In this document: one piece after another, positions 43,896 to 55,508 of the stretch
Layout: each line of letters starts with the position of its first letter
How positions within the stretch are numbered: the stretch's first letter is position 1
Source of the DNA: Celoporthe dispersa
Taxonomy: Eukaryota; Ascomycota; Sordariomycetes; Diaporthales; Cryphonectriaceae
Assembly (NCBI GenBank): GCA_016584495.1
Contig: WAID01000004.1
Location: forward strand, 3,348,001 to 3,412,000
Direction: 5' to 3'
DNA length: 64,000 bases
Notes under the pieces: model-generated
Told to the model about the DNA's origin: nothing
Databases searched by the model: none
The model's input: the letters and a program-made list of their open reading frames with translations, nothing else
Made by a program: the position numbers and the translations under genes

Positions 43896-45140
43896 CCTGC
43901 CAAGAAGCAGTTCAATCGCTTCAGTACAGTTGCCAGCATAGTTGACCAGGCGAGGTTATCCAAGCCAGCGATTCAGCACGTCGCAGATCGTGTCTCGAGC
44001 TACTTCATCCTCGCAGTCGTCGTCACGACCATAGTCACGTTTTGTGTCTGGGTCGCTGTTGGTATGGCCGTCCGGGGACAGTCCGGCGGCGAGGCTGCGG
44101 TTCAAGCAGTGACCTACGCTATTACGGTCCCGATCGTATGCTGCCCTTGTGCGATTGGCCTTGCAGGTCCGATGGTCATGGTTATGGCTAGCAGTGTTGC
44201 TGCCGAGCGAGGGGTCATCTTCACGTCTGCCGAATGCCTCGAGGGTCGCCTACAAGACGTCGCATGTTGTTTTTAACAAGACCGGCACACTTACAGAGGG
44301 CAGGTTTACTGTAGTCCAGGAATGGTATGATGGCGGCGATCAGGACGCAACTCGCTCGCTTCTCCTGGGTCTGGTGGGAAGCATCAAGCATCCCGTCTCC
44401 GCCGCCGCGGCCAGACACCTCGAGGCTCAGGGCGTGACACCTGCCCAGGTGTCTGACCTGCAGGTCCTGGCAGGAAGAGGTGTCCAGGGCACCGCGAAGA
44501 GTTCCGGCTTGGATCTCTATGCAGGCAACGCCAGGTGGCTATATCTGACCTCTCATGCGGTCGCGTGGTCGGTCTTGTCCCAAGGACACACAACCTTGTG
44601 CTTCACGGCTGGCGGTTCCGTGGCCGCCATCTTCGCGCTCGTGGACTCGCTTAGACCTGACGCCGCCCCTACGATCAAGGCCCTCCTCGATCGTGACATA
44701 TCCGTCAATATCATCTCGGGTGATGACGACGGTGCCGTGCGCTCCGTCGCAGCTCAGCTCAATGTCGCCGAGACACACATCCGCTCTCGCTGCACCCCAG
44801 CAGACAAACAGAGATACATACAGGATCTCCTCAAGGGCGCCGCCTCTACCAATCACACCACAGAGAAGAGCAAGAAGGCGAAGAAGCCGGTGGTTATCTT
44901 TTGCGGCGATGGGACCAACGACGCGGTCGCCTTGGCTCTGTCGGCGTGCATATGAATGATGGAGGCACCGACGTCGTCTGATCCGCGGCCGACGTTGTGC
45001 TCATGCGTCCATCCCTCGCAGGCGTCCTCACCACCATCACCGTCAGCAAGAAATCGATCCGCAGGGTCGCCTTCAATTTGCCTAGAGCTTCGTCTACAAC
45101 CTATTCGCCATACTGCTCGCTACAGGCGCCCTTTATATTT
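43896..45140 (+). pseudogene. Relic of a copper-type P1B-ATPase (C-terminal half)
   Basis: Recognisable pieces in order: TVASIVDQARLSKPAIQHVA, two membrane segments with the metal-site CPC in PIVCCPCAIGLAGPM, AAERGVIFTSAECLE, VVFNKTGTLTEG, VNIISGDDDGAVRSVA, VIFCGDGTNDAVALAL, GVHMND, SAADVVLMRPSLAGVL and SFVYNLFAILLATGALYI. The N-terminal metal-binding domains and actuator domain are missing; upstream sequence is AT-rich with no match. Lesions: an extra G at 44243-44245, a frame break near 44942, TGA at 44979-44981, a further frame change near 45085, and the phosphorylated Asp of DKTGT is Asn (AAC at 44275). The last cannot be a homopolymer error and would abolish catalysis. Fungal CrpA/PcaA-type copper exporters are the likely source. 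Confidence 0.88.
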
Positions 45141-46378
45141 ATATATATATTTCCCCGGTTCGATGAGATATCCTGCACCGCTAATAAATGCTCGCAACTG
45201 TAACAGCATAAATGCCCCCAGCCATCGGCATCTTACTATAAAACGCACTCTCGTTGTCTGGAAATGGGCCGTTGGATGAGCCAGAGCCTCCCCGGGTTGC
45301 CTCTTGCAGTCATTAGCGTGGGAAAGGTCCAGAGGTCCAGACCTTGGAACAGTTTGAAAAGTAAGCTCAATGTAAGGATCTTCGATCAGGACGTTTCCCA
45401 TTGTCTTTCGTGATGTGTTAATATGCGCTTACGTTCTCGTCAGAGCGAGCTCGGCAGCAATTGGGGCTTGCTCGCCTCAGATAAGAAGCAGCGTCGGATG
45501 AGCCGGGCCCGTTGCACGTAATTTTTGATCGGTCCTTCCCGGTGCCCTTGTCAAGACGTGCTCACCGTTCCTGCCTCCCTGATATAGCCGATTTACCCGA
45601 ACCGGCACAGGGGATTGATCCTTCTCAAAAAAGAAAAAAGGAAGAAAACTCAGACTCAGGGGGCTTTCTTGTCTTCGCTCTCGCAAGTTACTGTCGCACG
45701 GGGTACAGGCTACTCCCTGAATCCTCAACAGGCTGGTGAGCAGCACAGAGTTAGCCAAATTTTCTTTAGACGGCACCGCAGCAGCGACGAGGCACGTGGG
45801 CATCTTTATAGTGATGAACAAATTTTGGGGAAAACCTTGAGTCCCCGGCCCAAGACGCGCCTTCCCACGAGGTAGCAACAGGAGTGGGTTTGGGGGGTGG
45901 GTGGGGGGAGGAGAGGGAATAGTGCCTGCCATACATAGTACAAAACATTCACCCGAGGGCTCGGTATGTCTACGTAATAACGCATCATGATCCCCATGGC
46001 TGAAGGACTTTTCACTACTGTAGCTACGGGGCCATTCCCCAAGCTAGGTATCGTGCATGTTGAACTAACGAGAAATGTAGGCGAGGTCAGCTATGACCCG
46101 CAGCCTCATCTGTTGGGAGGCTTGTTGATATGGAGCGCATGTGCATGGTTCCCCGCGCATGATAGGCTCAATGCAACCAGGGACGTCGTACGAACTCCAC
46201 GGACCAGCCCATGCATGCCGTCGCTAGGGCGAGGAGGAGGGGCAAGATCGATACTGCACGCCTGCATAACATATAAGAGCCTCGTGGGGGACCTTGAACC
46301 CCATTGACCGTGTCATGGTTTCAACACCCACCTCTGCAGGATCTCAGCAGGCCGCACCAGACTCAACGCAGGCTCAAG
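45141..46378. other. Intergenic, phosphatase promoter
   Basis: No supported gene; frames overlap on both strands. Contains the TATA site at 46272. Confidence 0.5.
46272..46277 (+). promoter_or_regulatory. TATA box candidate for the acid phosphatase
   Basis: TATAAG in AACATATAAGAGCC, 107 bp upstream of the ATG at 46379. Confidence 0.4.
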
Positions 46379-48341
46379 ATGCAGTACCTTCGCTCTGGAC
46401 CCGCCGTGATCGCGGCACTCTTTGTTGCTCTGGGCGACGCTGTGCCCGTCACCGACTCTCCTGAGGCCGGCTCGACGACCGCAGATGTCTACCCTCCACC
46501 AAGCAGTATGTTTCGTGTTGTACTGTGTATCCACACCGCTCGCGCCCTGGCGTGTAGTAGTCCCACATGAGACGAGAGATGAGATGAGACGGGATGAACT
46601 ATAACAGATTATGCTAACGCACCCGCCTCATAGCCACTGTCAATACGGAGCTGTTCCCGCCCGAGTCTGTCGTGGGCTATCCCGGCACGACCATCACGGG
46701 TGCTGAGCCAGCTGCAGCCGAGACCGCGCCGGCCTACCCTTACAACAATGGGTCGACCAACGAGTTCCCTCTGGTCTCGTCTGCGCCTTTTGGGGACCCT
46801 GCGACGTCCAGCTTCGACGTCAAGAGATACTGGGGCAATCTCTCCCCCTGGTACTCTGTCTCCTCGGCCGACTACGGTCTGCCCGAGACCAGCCCTCTGA
46901 TTCCCGCCGGCTGTGACATTGTGCAGCTGCATCTCCTGTACCGCCACGGTGCAAGATATCCCACCAGCGGTGCTGCGCCCGCAACCTTCGCCGCCAAGAT
47001 CCACAACGCCACCGAGACGGGCTTCACGGCCACGGGCAGCCTGAGCTTCCTCGCCGACTGGACCTACAAGCTGGGCGCAGAGTACCTCATCCCCTTTGGC
47101 CGCACCCAGAACTTCCTGCTCGGCGTCGAGTACCGTCAGCTGTACGGCAAGCTCCTGAACAACTTCACCGAGCAGGGCACCATCCCCGTCTTCCGCACCG
47201 AGTCGCAGGACCGCATGGTCAAGACGGCCAACAACTTTGCGGCTGGCTTTTTTGGCGTGCCTGAGTACCTGGACGAGGTTAATATCGAGATCCTCGTGGA
47301 GAGCTTGGGTTTCAACAACAGCGGTGCGCCCTATGAGACGTGCACGAATGCTGATGTCTCGTCGAGAGGATCGATTGGCAACACTGTCGCCACTGCATTT
47401 GCTAACAATGCGTTTAATGAGTCTATTGCTCGGCTGAACACCGACGTTGACGGTATTACTTTCACGCCCACTGACGCCATCGCCATGCTGCAGCTTTGCT
47501 CCTACGAGACAGTCGCCCTGGGCTACTCAGCCTTCTGTGACTTGTTCACCGAGCAAGATTACCTGAACCTCGAGTATTATTACGACTTGGTATGTAATTG
47601 ATATCCCTGCATCCTGTCTTTCCAGTCTGAAAACTTGCGCAAAATCTGACCACATTCCGCCCTCTCTCTCTCAAGATCTTCTACTACAACAACGGCCCCG
47701 GCTCTCCCGTCTCCGCCGCCCAGGGCAAAGGCTACCTTCAGGAGTTCGTCGCCCGTTTCACCGGCACCTACCCGCCCGCAGATTCCTCCCTGAATGTCAC
47801 CTACGACGACAACCCGACCTACTTCCCCCTGAACCAGTCCCTCTACGCCGACGCCACACACGAGGTCGTCGTCCTCGACACCCTGACTGCGTTCAACCTG
47901 ACGCCCCTGTTTGACGGTGTGCCGCTCTCCCTGACAGAGAACACGCACTCGAACAGCTTTATCGCCAGCAAGGTTGTGCCGTTTGCTACACACTTCACCG
48001 TCCAGGTGCTTGAGTGTCCTGCATACCAGCCTACTAAGCAGATGCGTTTTATTGTGTAAGTTTTGGATCCCACGCGGACTCGTATCTACCACCAGGAAGG
48101 GAAAATACGAAGGAAAATGAAGGACAGTTGCTGATTTAACTGTATATATAGTAACGACGCCGTCATCTCGCTCAACGGCACCTACGCAGGCTGCCCGTAC
48201 GACGCGGACGGTCTCTGCTCGTTTGACAATGTGGTTTCTGTCCTGCAGCAGCGTATTGATGAAATCGACTACGACTATGACTGCTTTGCCAACTACACTG
48301 CAGAAGCGGGCGTTAACTATAATGGTCGGGCTCCCAAGTAG
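46379..48341 (+). CDS. Secreted histidine acid phosphatase (phytase-like)
   Basis: 550 residues from four exons: 46379-46505, 46634-47589, 47676-48055 and 48152-48341, all with consistent phases. Signal peptide in MQYLRSGPAVIAALFVALGD. The active-site RHGARYPT lies at residues 146-153 after WGNLSPWYSV and LPAGCD-like CDIVQLHLLY, and the proton-donor motif is reduced to HE (DATHEVVV, about residue 423) as in many RHG phosphatases. Cysteines in the C-terminus (LECPAY, YAGCPYDADGLCSFD, YDCFANY) are typical for the disulfide-bonded secreted enzymes. It releases phosphate from phytate or other monoesters outside the cell. It is longer than PhyA phytases (about 470) because of the N-terminal 90 residues. 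Confidence 0.9.
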
Positions 48342-48981
48342 ATAGGGAAGGCATGGGTTTTAGGGGGGAATGATGACGTCTATATGATAATTAGATGACT
48401 TTGCATCAAGAGAAAATAATGCTCATAATCGCAATGCTGGGATAAGATATCCCAGTCTGTAGACAGCGAGACTCTCCAGCTGACCTCACTTGCACAAGTC
48501 TGCAATTTTTTTATTCTTGTGTACTCACCCATGTCCTTGGAGGTTCTAGCTCACAAAATTGAGATGCTGTAAAAAAAGACATCCCCGCTGCATGTTTAAG
48601 GAGAAGAGTGCTTACGAATTCCTTCATTACTGGTAGAATAATAGATATGCTCGAGATGGTGCCAGTCTATTGTACAAAAACCCCAAATATGATGATGCAC
48701 TTATAGTCATACTAACTCATGCAAGATCAGAGTTGTTGTGGGTCCAAAGTTTCGCCTGTTGGCCACCAGCGCCAGGGGGTGCCCCTGTAGCTTATCGAGC
48801 TTATCAATCTAAAGTCAGCGGGGCAAACTTGGAATTTTTGGAAGGCAACTTGCATTGTATTCATTCTCCTCTGTAACTCCCACCCATAATTCCTGCCTGC
48901 AGTCTCTTGTCCCTCCTTTACAACAACACAAATACCTCGCAATCCCTCCCATTTACGACCGCATACCACAAAACAGCAAGG
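48342..48981. other. Spacer between acid phosphatase and nmd3
   Basis: Same-strand spacer holding the phosphatase 3' UTR and the nmd3 promoter; no other feature seen. Confidence 0.5.
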
Positions 48982-50670
48982 ATGGATGTTGATATGGAAG
49001 GCGCAGTCTCCATTGCGCCCTCAGCAGGCACTGCAATGAATGGCGCAACGTAAGTCCCCTTCTTGGAGGCTGCATACAAGCCCGATTCCCGCTGACAAGA
49101 TTGATGGATGAACAGCATTCTCTGCTGCAATTGCGGTGCCCCTATTGACGGAACGACCGCCGCCGGTGCCCTCTGCTACGACTGCGTCAAACTGACCAAC
49201 GACATATCACAAGGCATCCAGCGAGAAGCCGTGCTCAACTTTTGCCGAGACTGCGACCGATGGCTGATGCCTCCTACGAGCTGGCTTGTAGCCGCGCCCG
49301 AGTCTAGAGAGCTTCTCGCCTTGTGCTTGAAGAAGCTGAGGGGTCTCGGGAAGACCAGAATCATCGATGCCAGTTTCGTGTGGACGGAACCTCACTCCAG
49401 GAGGATAAAAGTCAAGATCACAGTGCAGGACTCGGTGTCAGATGGCGTGTTGATGCAACAGAGCTTTGAGGTTGTCTAGTAAGCTGAGAGCCGGCTGGTC
49501 ATATCTACAGGAAACAAGCTGCTAACTTCTCGACAGCATTGTCGCCTACCAGCAATGTCCCGACTGCGCGAAATCATACACAGCCAACGTCTGGAGGGCT
49601 TGCGTACAGGTCCGACAAAAGGTCCTCCACAAGAGGACATTTCTCTACCTAGAGCAGCTACTCCTGAAGCACGGCGCCCACCGGGACACCATCAACATAA
49701 AGGAGGCCAAGGACGGTATCGACTTCTTCTTCTCCGCCAGAAACCAGGCAGAGAAGTTTGTCGATTTTCTCAAGTCGGTCGTGCCCGTGAACGTGAGGAA
49801 GAGCCAGGAGCTCATCTCGGAGGATGTGCACACATCAAAAAAGAGCTACAAGTTCGCTTTCTCCGTGGAGCTGGTGCCGATCTGCAAGGATGACCTCGTC
49901 TGCCTACCCATCCCGATGGCAAAGTCGCTGGGGAACATCTCCCCCCTTGTGCTCTGTAACAAGATCGGCACTTCCGTATACTTTGTCGACCCCAACACCC
50001 TTCAGACCGCTGATCTCCACCCCGACATATACTGGCGTGCGCCGTTCGTCTCTCTGGCTGACGCTCCGGACCTCGTCGAATTCATGGTCCTGAACATTGA
50101 GCCGATCGGCCCATCCAAGGGCAGGTGGCTCGTTGCAGACGTCGAGGTGACGCGTATAGACGATATGCAAAAGACTTACAACGTGCGGACTCATCTTGGT
50201 AACTTCCTGAGCGTGGGCGATTCGGCCATGGGCTACATGCTCACAGGCACAAACTTCAACAACCCCCAGTTCGAGGCGATGGAGGAGTCCAAGTACGGCT
50301 CTCGGATACCGGATGTAGTGCTCGTCAAGAAATACTGGCCTCGCAACCGCAAGCACCGCAGCAGGAAGTGGCGCCTCAAGCGCATGGCTAAGGATGAGGG
50401 CGAGCTGCTGCCCAAGAAGGCCGACCAGGAGCGCATGGACAACGAGTACGAGTTGTTCCTGCGGGACGTGGAGGAGACGACGAGCTGCGTGCAGCGTTGG
50501 CGCTGTACAAGAACACGAACAAGAACAAGAAGTCACAGGAGGGCGCGATGGATGTGGACAGCATGAGCGTGGCAGAGACAGAAGGCACCGAGGACGATGA
50601 TGTGCCGAGGGTGAATATGGACGAGCTGTTGGAAGATTTCGATGAGCTGACGGTGGAGGATCGCGAATAG
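48982..50670 (+). CDS. nmd3: 60S ribosomal subunit export adaptor Nmd3 (one frame slip)
   Basis: 521 residues (yeast: 518) from exons 48982-49049, 49116-49478 and 49537-50670. Zinc-binding Cys pairs are CCNCGAPI, CYDC, CRDCDRW and CPDCAKSYTANVW. Then VRQKVLHKRTFLYLEQLLLK, GIDFFFSARNQAEKFVDFLK, SYKFAFSVELVPICKDDLVC, YWRAPFVSLADAPDLVEFMV and VLVKKYWPRNRKHRSRKWRL, followed by an acidic tail that should hold the Crm1 export signal. Nmd3 binds pre-60S subunits and links them to Crm1. Around 50474-50477 one base is missing: RDVEE lies in one frame and DDELRAALALYKN in the next. As nmd3 is single-copy and essential, a consensus error is by far the best explanation. Confidence 0.95.
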
Positions 50671-50891
50671 AAGATGCCCAAAATAGCCAATAAATAGTCC
50701 AATCAAATGGTATCCGCCGTGGTGTCTCGCGGGTTGCTATCTCCAGGTGGTAGAGTTCGTCCCAGCTGCGCGCCTACATCACCATCAAGTTGGCAGATGT
50801 CCTTCTCCCAGTACAGACCCGTACAAACACCTTTCGCCAGTGCCCTGTCTCTCCCGAAAGCCCTTCTTTCAGTCGGGCCAACTCACACCAC

Positions 50892-52282
50892 CTACTTGCG
50901 CTGGCCCCTCGCAGGCCGAAACCAACCTGGAGGGCCCGGTTTCTCCGGAAACGCCTTGTGAAACTCGGTGATGTCCGTGGGGTTGTCCTGGAGGTCTAGG
51001 CTGGGCTGCCACGTCCATTTGCCGTACGTCCATTTGACCTTGTACTCCACCTCCCGGCGGCGGCCCCTCTGTTTGCCGCCCGCGCGAGACCAGCGAGAGT
51101 CTAGAATCCGCTCGAAGGACCACGCATCGTACTGCTCGCCCGTCCTGGTGTCGGTCTTGACGGTGTGGCCACGACCCAAGGCGGAGGAGGAGCTCTTGTG
51201 CCTCTTTTTCTGGACTCGGTGCTGCGGGCGGGGCGGGGCACTGGCTGCAGTGCGGCGGGTTTGGGCGCGGGTCTGGCGGCCTGGAAGAGGATGGTTGGCG
51301 TCGGTGGCGGAGCTCCTGAGTGTAGCCTTGTCCTTGCTCTTTCCCTTGCCCTTGCCCGAGCTCTTGGCCTTGCCCTTGTCCTTGCCGCCGTCATGAGTGA
51401 TATTGATGGGAAGGCCCGACGACTGCGATGGAGGGGTATTAGTGGTATGCCTCGATGCAGTCCACTGAGCGCGATGAGCGCGCTGGAAGAGCCCTTGGGA
51501 GCTGAATGCCGGCTTGAAGTGTGGGGAGCGGCGCGAGACAGGCAGAAGCGGTGCGACAGCGGGGATAGTGTCGTCGGTGTCGTCGGTGTCCTCGTCCTCG
51601 GACTCGGACTCGATCACATCATGTTCTTCTTTGTCAACACCAATCTCCTCATCTGCGCCCCAGACCTTCTCGTTGTCCTCGAGATCCTCTCTGTCGCCCT
51701 CGGGTTCCTCGTCGTCGCCGTCCATCTCCACATCACTCTCGACGTTGGGGTGTACAGCACCAGGAACTACTGGATCCTCGTCTTCAAAGGCGTTACCGCG
51801 CTCCTGGTACAGCTTGGTAATGCTGTGGCCGGTGCAAACATCTTGCACGAGCTTGCTCATCGCGATGAGATCCCGGCCTCCGGGAAAGTCACTCCATGGA
51901 TAGTTGGAATACCAAGATTCATGTTGTCGGTATTCTTTGAGGGCCCCGAGGGCGCAGGCGTTGGGGTAGAATTCGTAGCCATGAGTGCTGGCGAAATTGA
52001 CAGAGCCTTTGATCCAGGCCTCGAGCAGCTTGACAAGATCAAAGTTATCCAGGAGACTGAGTTCGTCGAAAGCTTCTTGGTGGTCATGCCCGAAATGCCA
52101 CCGGTGCGTGACATCTGCGCCGAGGTAGGCATGTTCGTGGGTTGTTCGAATTCAGTGCAAAGGGTGAGGCGATGGTTAGGGCGGGATGGAGGTGAGATGG
52201 TGAGAAAGCCTGACGGAGGAGAAGCAGGGGCCGGATGTGGTAGAGGCGGAAAATTATATAATGTTTGTTTCCTAGCAGCCAT
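50892..52282 (-). CDS. Chromodomain-like nuclear protein (one frame slip)
   Basis: About 463 residues starting at the ATG at 52282 (MAARKQTLYNFPPLP). Region 1, residues 45-165: HEHAYLGADVTHRWHFGHD, LDNFDLVKLLEAWIKGS, YEFYPNACALGALKEYRQHE, SWYSNYPWSDFPGGRDLIAM; I do not recognise this fold. Region 2: acidic linker (DDTDDT-rich). Region 3: basic GKGKGKSKDK and RKRH-like stretches. Region 4, C-terminal: WSFERILDSRW, VEYKVKWTYGKWTWQPSLDL, a chromodomain pattern (the aromatic and VKW positions are kept). Near 52139-52141 (GGG) one base is missing: CTEFEQP lies in one frame and HEHAYLG in the next. Without this, a program would start at the internal Met 51860. Convergent with nmd3, 221 bp apart. 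Histone-tail reading is inferred from the chromodomain only. Confidence 0.72.
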
Positions 52283-52542
52283 GAGAGGTTCCAGCAAACC
52301 ACCTGGCCATCACCAGGCTCCCAGAAACATGTCCATGTCCGACCAACGTTACGGAGACAAAGACGTCCCATGGACATTATTCCCACAAAGCACTGTGGTG
52401 AAGTGGCTTCTGTTGAATCGAAGGCAGCCTGATGTCGGAGAGCTTGCACCGACAGGTTGACAATGGCTGCTGGCAGCGGCTGTAGCCACGCCCAAGAGGG
52501 CTCAATAGTGAAGGCACAAGCTGATCCCCATGAGCAGGCATC

Positions 52543-53535
52543 TCAAAAGATCCTGCTTGCTACGCTCTTGAGCTCATTTGGCCGGGCAGGCTCCTCCTTC
52601 TTCCTTGCCAAGGGCACCTGTTTGAATGTCCTCGCTTTCTCGCTCGCCTTCTTCTCGGCCTTGGGATTCGACTGCGCTCCATCCTCCTGATCCAGATTCT
52701 TCTTCTGCGCCTTCTTGGCTTGTATCCCATCCAGCATCTTGGCCTTTTCCACGTTCCTGACGAACTCCATATTCTCCCTTGTCGTACGGTTCACTTCAGC
52801 CATCATCCTGTTGCTCCTTTCCGCATTCTCCGCCGCAATCTGTTCCGTCAGGTTGTGCCACTTGAACCCCTTGAGGTACAGCAGCGTCCAGATGTCGTCG
52901 CGGTAGTAGGTCCCCTTCTTGCCGCCGATAGTCTGGGCGTTCAGCATCTCACAAACACCCTTGGCGTCCTTCTTGCGTACAAACTCGACCCAGCCCTCAG
53001 TGTACATCTTCTTCTTGTTGCCGCCCGCGCGGACGCGGCGTGCGTGTGCGGCGGGGTCCTGTGGGGTCAGGAAGACGCGGTTGATCTTGCCGTATGGCTC
53101 GAGGAGGGATCGCAGCTTGGCTGGTTTCATGAAGGGTGGGATACGAGAGAGGTAGACGACGCCGGACTTCTTGATGGCAGCGTCGGTTGCCACGAGGTTC
53201 TTCTTGGTCAGGGTCTTGACCAGTCCAAGCGGCTTTGCGCTGCCCTCTTCTTCCTCAGACTCGGCCTCTCCGTCTGTATTCTTGGCTTTCTTTGACCTCT
53301 TCAGCGTCTTTGAGACTTCTGTATCCTCGTCCTCGGAGTCTTCGTCTTCTTGAGGAGCCGAAGTCTCTCCATTGTCGCTCGCCTCGTCATCAACCTCGGA
53401 ATCGCTCTCGTCCTCCAGCTTCCGGCGCTTGGCAGTTCGCCCACCTTTCTGCAGCTCATCCTCGGAGTTGTAGTCTTGGACATCATCCTCGCTCTCTTCT
53501 GCGTCAAGGAAATTGTTCCTCTTTTCGGGAGCCAT
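52543..53535 (-). CDS. esf2: Pre-rRNA processing protein Esf2 (ABT1)
   Basis: 330 residues, single exon, start at 53535. The acidic N-terminus (SEDDVQDYNSEDEL) is followed by the ABT1/Esf2 RRM: GVVYLSRIPPFMKPAKLRSL, LEPYGKINRVFLTPQDPAAH, EGWVEFVRKKDAKGVCEMLN, AQTIGGKKGTYYRDDIWTLL, YLKGFKWHNLTEQIAAENAE. A basic C-terminus ends in SVASRIF. In yeast it stimulates the helicase Dbp8 in the small-subunit processome and is needed for 18S rRNA. It should be nucleolar. It shares a 388 bp divergent promoter region with the aldehyde dehydrogenase. Confidence 0.94.
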   Translation of the reverse strand: MAPEKRNNFLDAEESEDDVQDYNSEDELQKGGRTAKRRKLEDESDSEVDDEASDNGETSAPQEDEDSEDEDTEVSKTLKRSKKAKNTDGEAESEEEEGSAKPLGLVKTLTKKNLVATDAAIKKSGVVYLSRIPPFMKPAKLRSLLEPYGKINRVFLTPQDPAAHARRVRAGGNKKKMYTEGWVEFVRKKDAKGVCEMLNAQTIGGKKGTYYRDDIWTLLYLKGFKWHNLTEQIAAENAERSNRMMAEVNRTTRENMEFVRNVEKAKMLDGIQAKKAQKKNLDQEDGAQSNPKAEKKASEKARTFKQVPLARKKEEPARPNELKSVASRIF

Positions 53536-53923
53536 GATGCAGGGAAATCAAGTTGGCGAGTCGTGTATCGAGCCAAGGTAAGAGTGATCGTCTGTCTAAA
53601 TCACAAAGAAGTTTGACAATTGAATTGCTCTCAAAAATTCAGGCTTAGTCAACACGACGGGCAGGGATTCTTATCTTATCGGATGGGCAGCCGAGATCGG
53701 TGCCGTGGGGCGAACTAGGGTTCTCAGTCGTTCCATGATAAATCTTGGAGGGGCAGTTGTGGCATATCTACGGGGAAATGGCGACTCATGTTGAGTAACG
53801 AGGGACTAAATAAGAGAACTCGAAACTCTGCTCGTGTCCAACCTGGAGCTGCTCCGTCATCATCTTTCTTCATAAGACTACTTGCCGTTCTCTGGTCCAG
53901 TCCTCAGGCCTACCACGCTCAAG
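53536..53923. promoter_or_regulatory. Divergent promoter between esf2 and the aldehyde dehydrogenase
   Basis: 388 bp between outward-reading genes; no TATA box found. Confidence 0.5.
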
Positions 53924-55508
53924 ATGTCTGTCGAGGTCCTCACCACGATTTCTCCCAACACGAACGAGCCCATCATCACCCGCAATGGCATCTCGGCCGG
54001 AGACGTAGAGCTCCTGCCACGGACTGCCACAGATGCATTCAAGACCTGGAGTAAGACAGCCTTGGCAGACAGGCAGGCGATTGTCAAGAAGGCCCTGAAG
54101 TACCTCACGGACAACGAGGCCGAGCTGGCTCTGGAGCTTACAACACAGATGGGCAGGCCCATCAACTACACTGGCAAGGAGATTTCTACGGCTGTTAAGC
54201 GGTGCGAGTATCTCCTGAAGATTAGTGAGGACACCCTTAAGGATACGGAGGGCGAGGCAGAGAAAGGCTTCAAGAGGTTCATCCGGAAGGTTCCCGTTGG
54301 ACCTGTGCTCATCCTCTTCCCGTGGAACGTAAGTTTGTGTGTTCACTCAGAGCAGATGACGTACCACGCATGCATGGTACGCGCTGCAACTGTGCATGCA
54401 GCAGTAGGTTGACATCTTTGGCAGTACCCTTACCTCACCTTCGTCAACTCTCTAATTCCCGCACTCCTTTCCGGAAACACTGTCATTGTCAAGCCCTCGC
54501 CCCAGACGCCCACCGTCGTCGAGCAGGTCCACAAGGCCTTCACAGAGGCTGGCTTGCCAGCAGGCGTCTTTCAGTACTTCCACTGCGGCTCGCCTACCAC
54601 CATCGAGGCCATTGTTCGCAACCCACTAGTGTCTCTGGTGTGCTTCACTGGCTCGGTGGCGGGTGGTCTGGCCGTCCAGAAGGCAGCCTCGGACCGTGTT
54701 GTTGGTGTTGGCCTGGAGCTCGGCGGAAAGGACCCTGCATATATCCGTGACGATGTGGACATTGCATGGGCGGCGGAGGAGATTGTCGACGGTGCAGTGT
54801 TCAACTCTGGGCAGAGCTGCTGCTCCGTCGAGCGCGTCTACGTGGACGAGAAGGTTTACGACAAGTTTGTCGAGGCCGTGCAGGCCGTGCTGAAGGAAGC
54901 TACAAGCTGGGCGACCCCTTTGACAAGGGCACGCATGTCGGCCCAGTCATCTCCAAGAGGTCCAAGGAGACCATCGAGGCGCACATCAAGGACGCGCTGG
55001 ACAAGGGGGCCAAGGATGCCACACCCGAGAACGAGACTTTCAGCAACCCTCCGCCAAAGGGCAACTTTGTCAAGCCGACGCTGCTGACGGGCGTCACCCA
55101 TGAGATGGCCGTCATGACAGAGGAGACATTCGGCCCTGTGATCCCGGTCATGAAGGTCAAGAGTGACGAGGAGGCTGTCAAGCTCATGAACGACAGCGAA
55201 TTCGGTCTGACGGCGAGCATCTGGACCAAGGACACCGCCAAGGGCTACGAGCTGTGCGAGCAGGTCGAGGCCGGTACTGTCTTTGTCAACCGCTGCGATT
55301 TCCCAAGCCCGGTACGTTCCTCTTGAGATTAACTCGGCCTTCCATTATGTCATCGCTGAAGGCGCCCCCTTACTGACCGCAAAAAAATTGTCAGGATCTC
55401 GCATGGACGGGCTGGAAAAACTCAGGCAAGGGACAGACACTGAGTCGTTTTGGATTCGACCAATTTGTGAAGCTAAAGAGCTATCACCTGAAAGATTACC
55501 CCAAATAG
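53924..55508 (+). CDS. NAD(P)-dependent aldehyde dehydrogenase (one frame slip)
   Basis: About 468 residues from exons 53924-54328, 54425-55311 and 55395-55508. ALDH landmarks: PVGPVLILFPWN and YPYLTFVNSLIPALLSGNTV (substrate and cofactor tunnel), IVKPSPQTP, VCFTGSVAGG, VGLELGGKDPAYI (general base Glu) and FNSGQSCCSVERVYV with the catalytic Cys. Then LGDPFDKGTHVGPVIS, EETFGPVIPVMKV, FGLTASIWTKD and WTGWKNSGKGQTLSRFGFDQ. The substrate is not evident; the sequence is of the group often labelled succinate-semialdehyde-like in fungi. Near 54893-54899 one base is missing: AVLKE lies in one frame and SYKLGDPFDKG in the next. Probably cytosolic, as no targeting peptide is visible. Confidence 0.9.

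Noticed and set aside
51165..52460. 431-codon plus-strand frame
   Set aside because: Antisense to the chromodomain gene; its hydrophobic stretches arise from the acidic region on the other strand.
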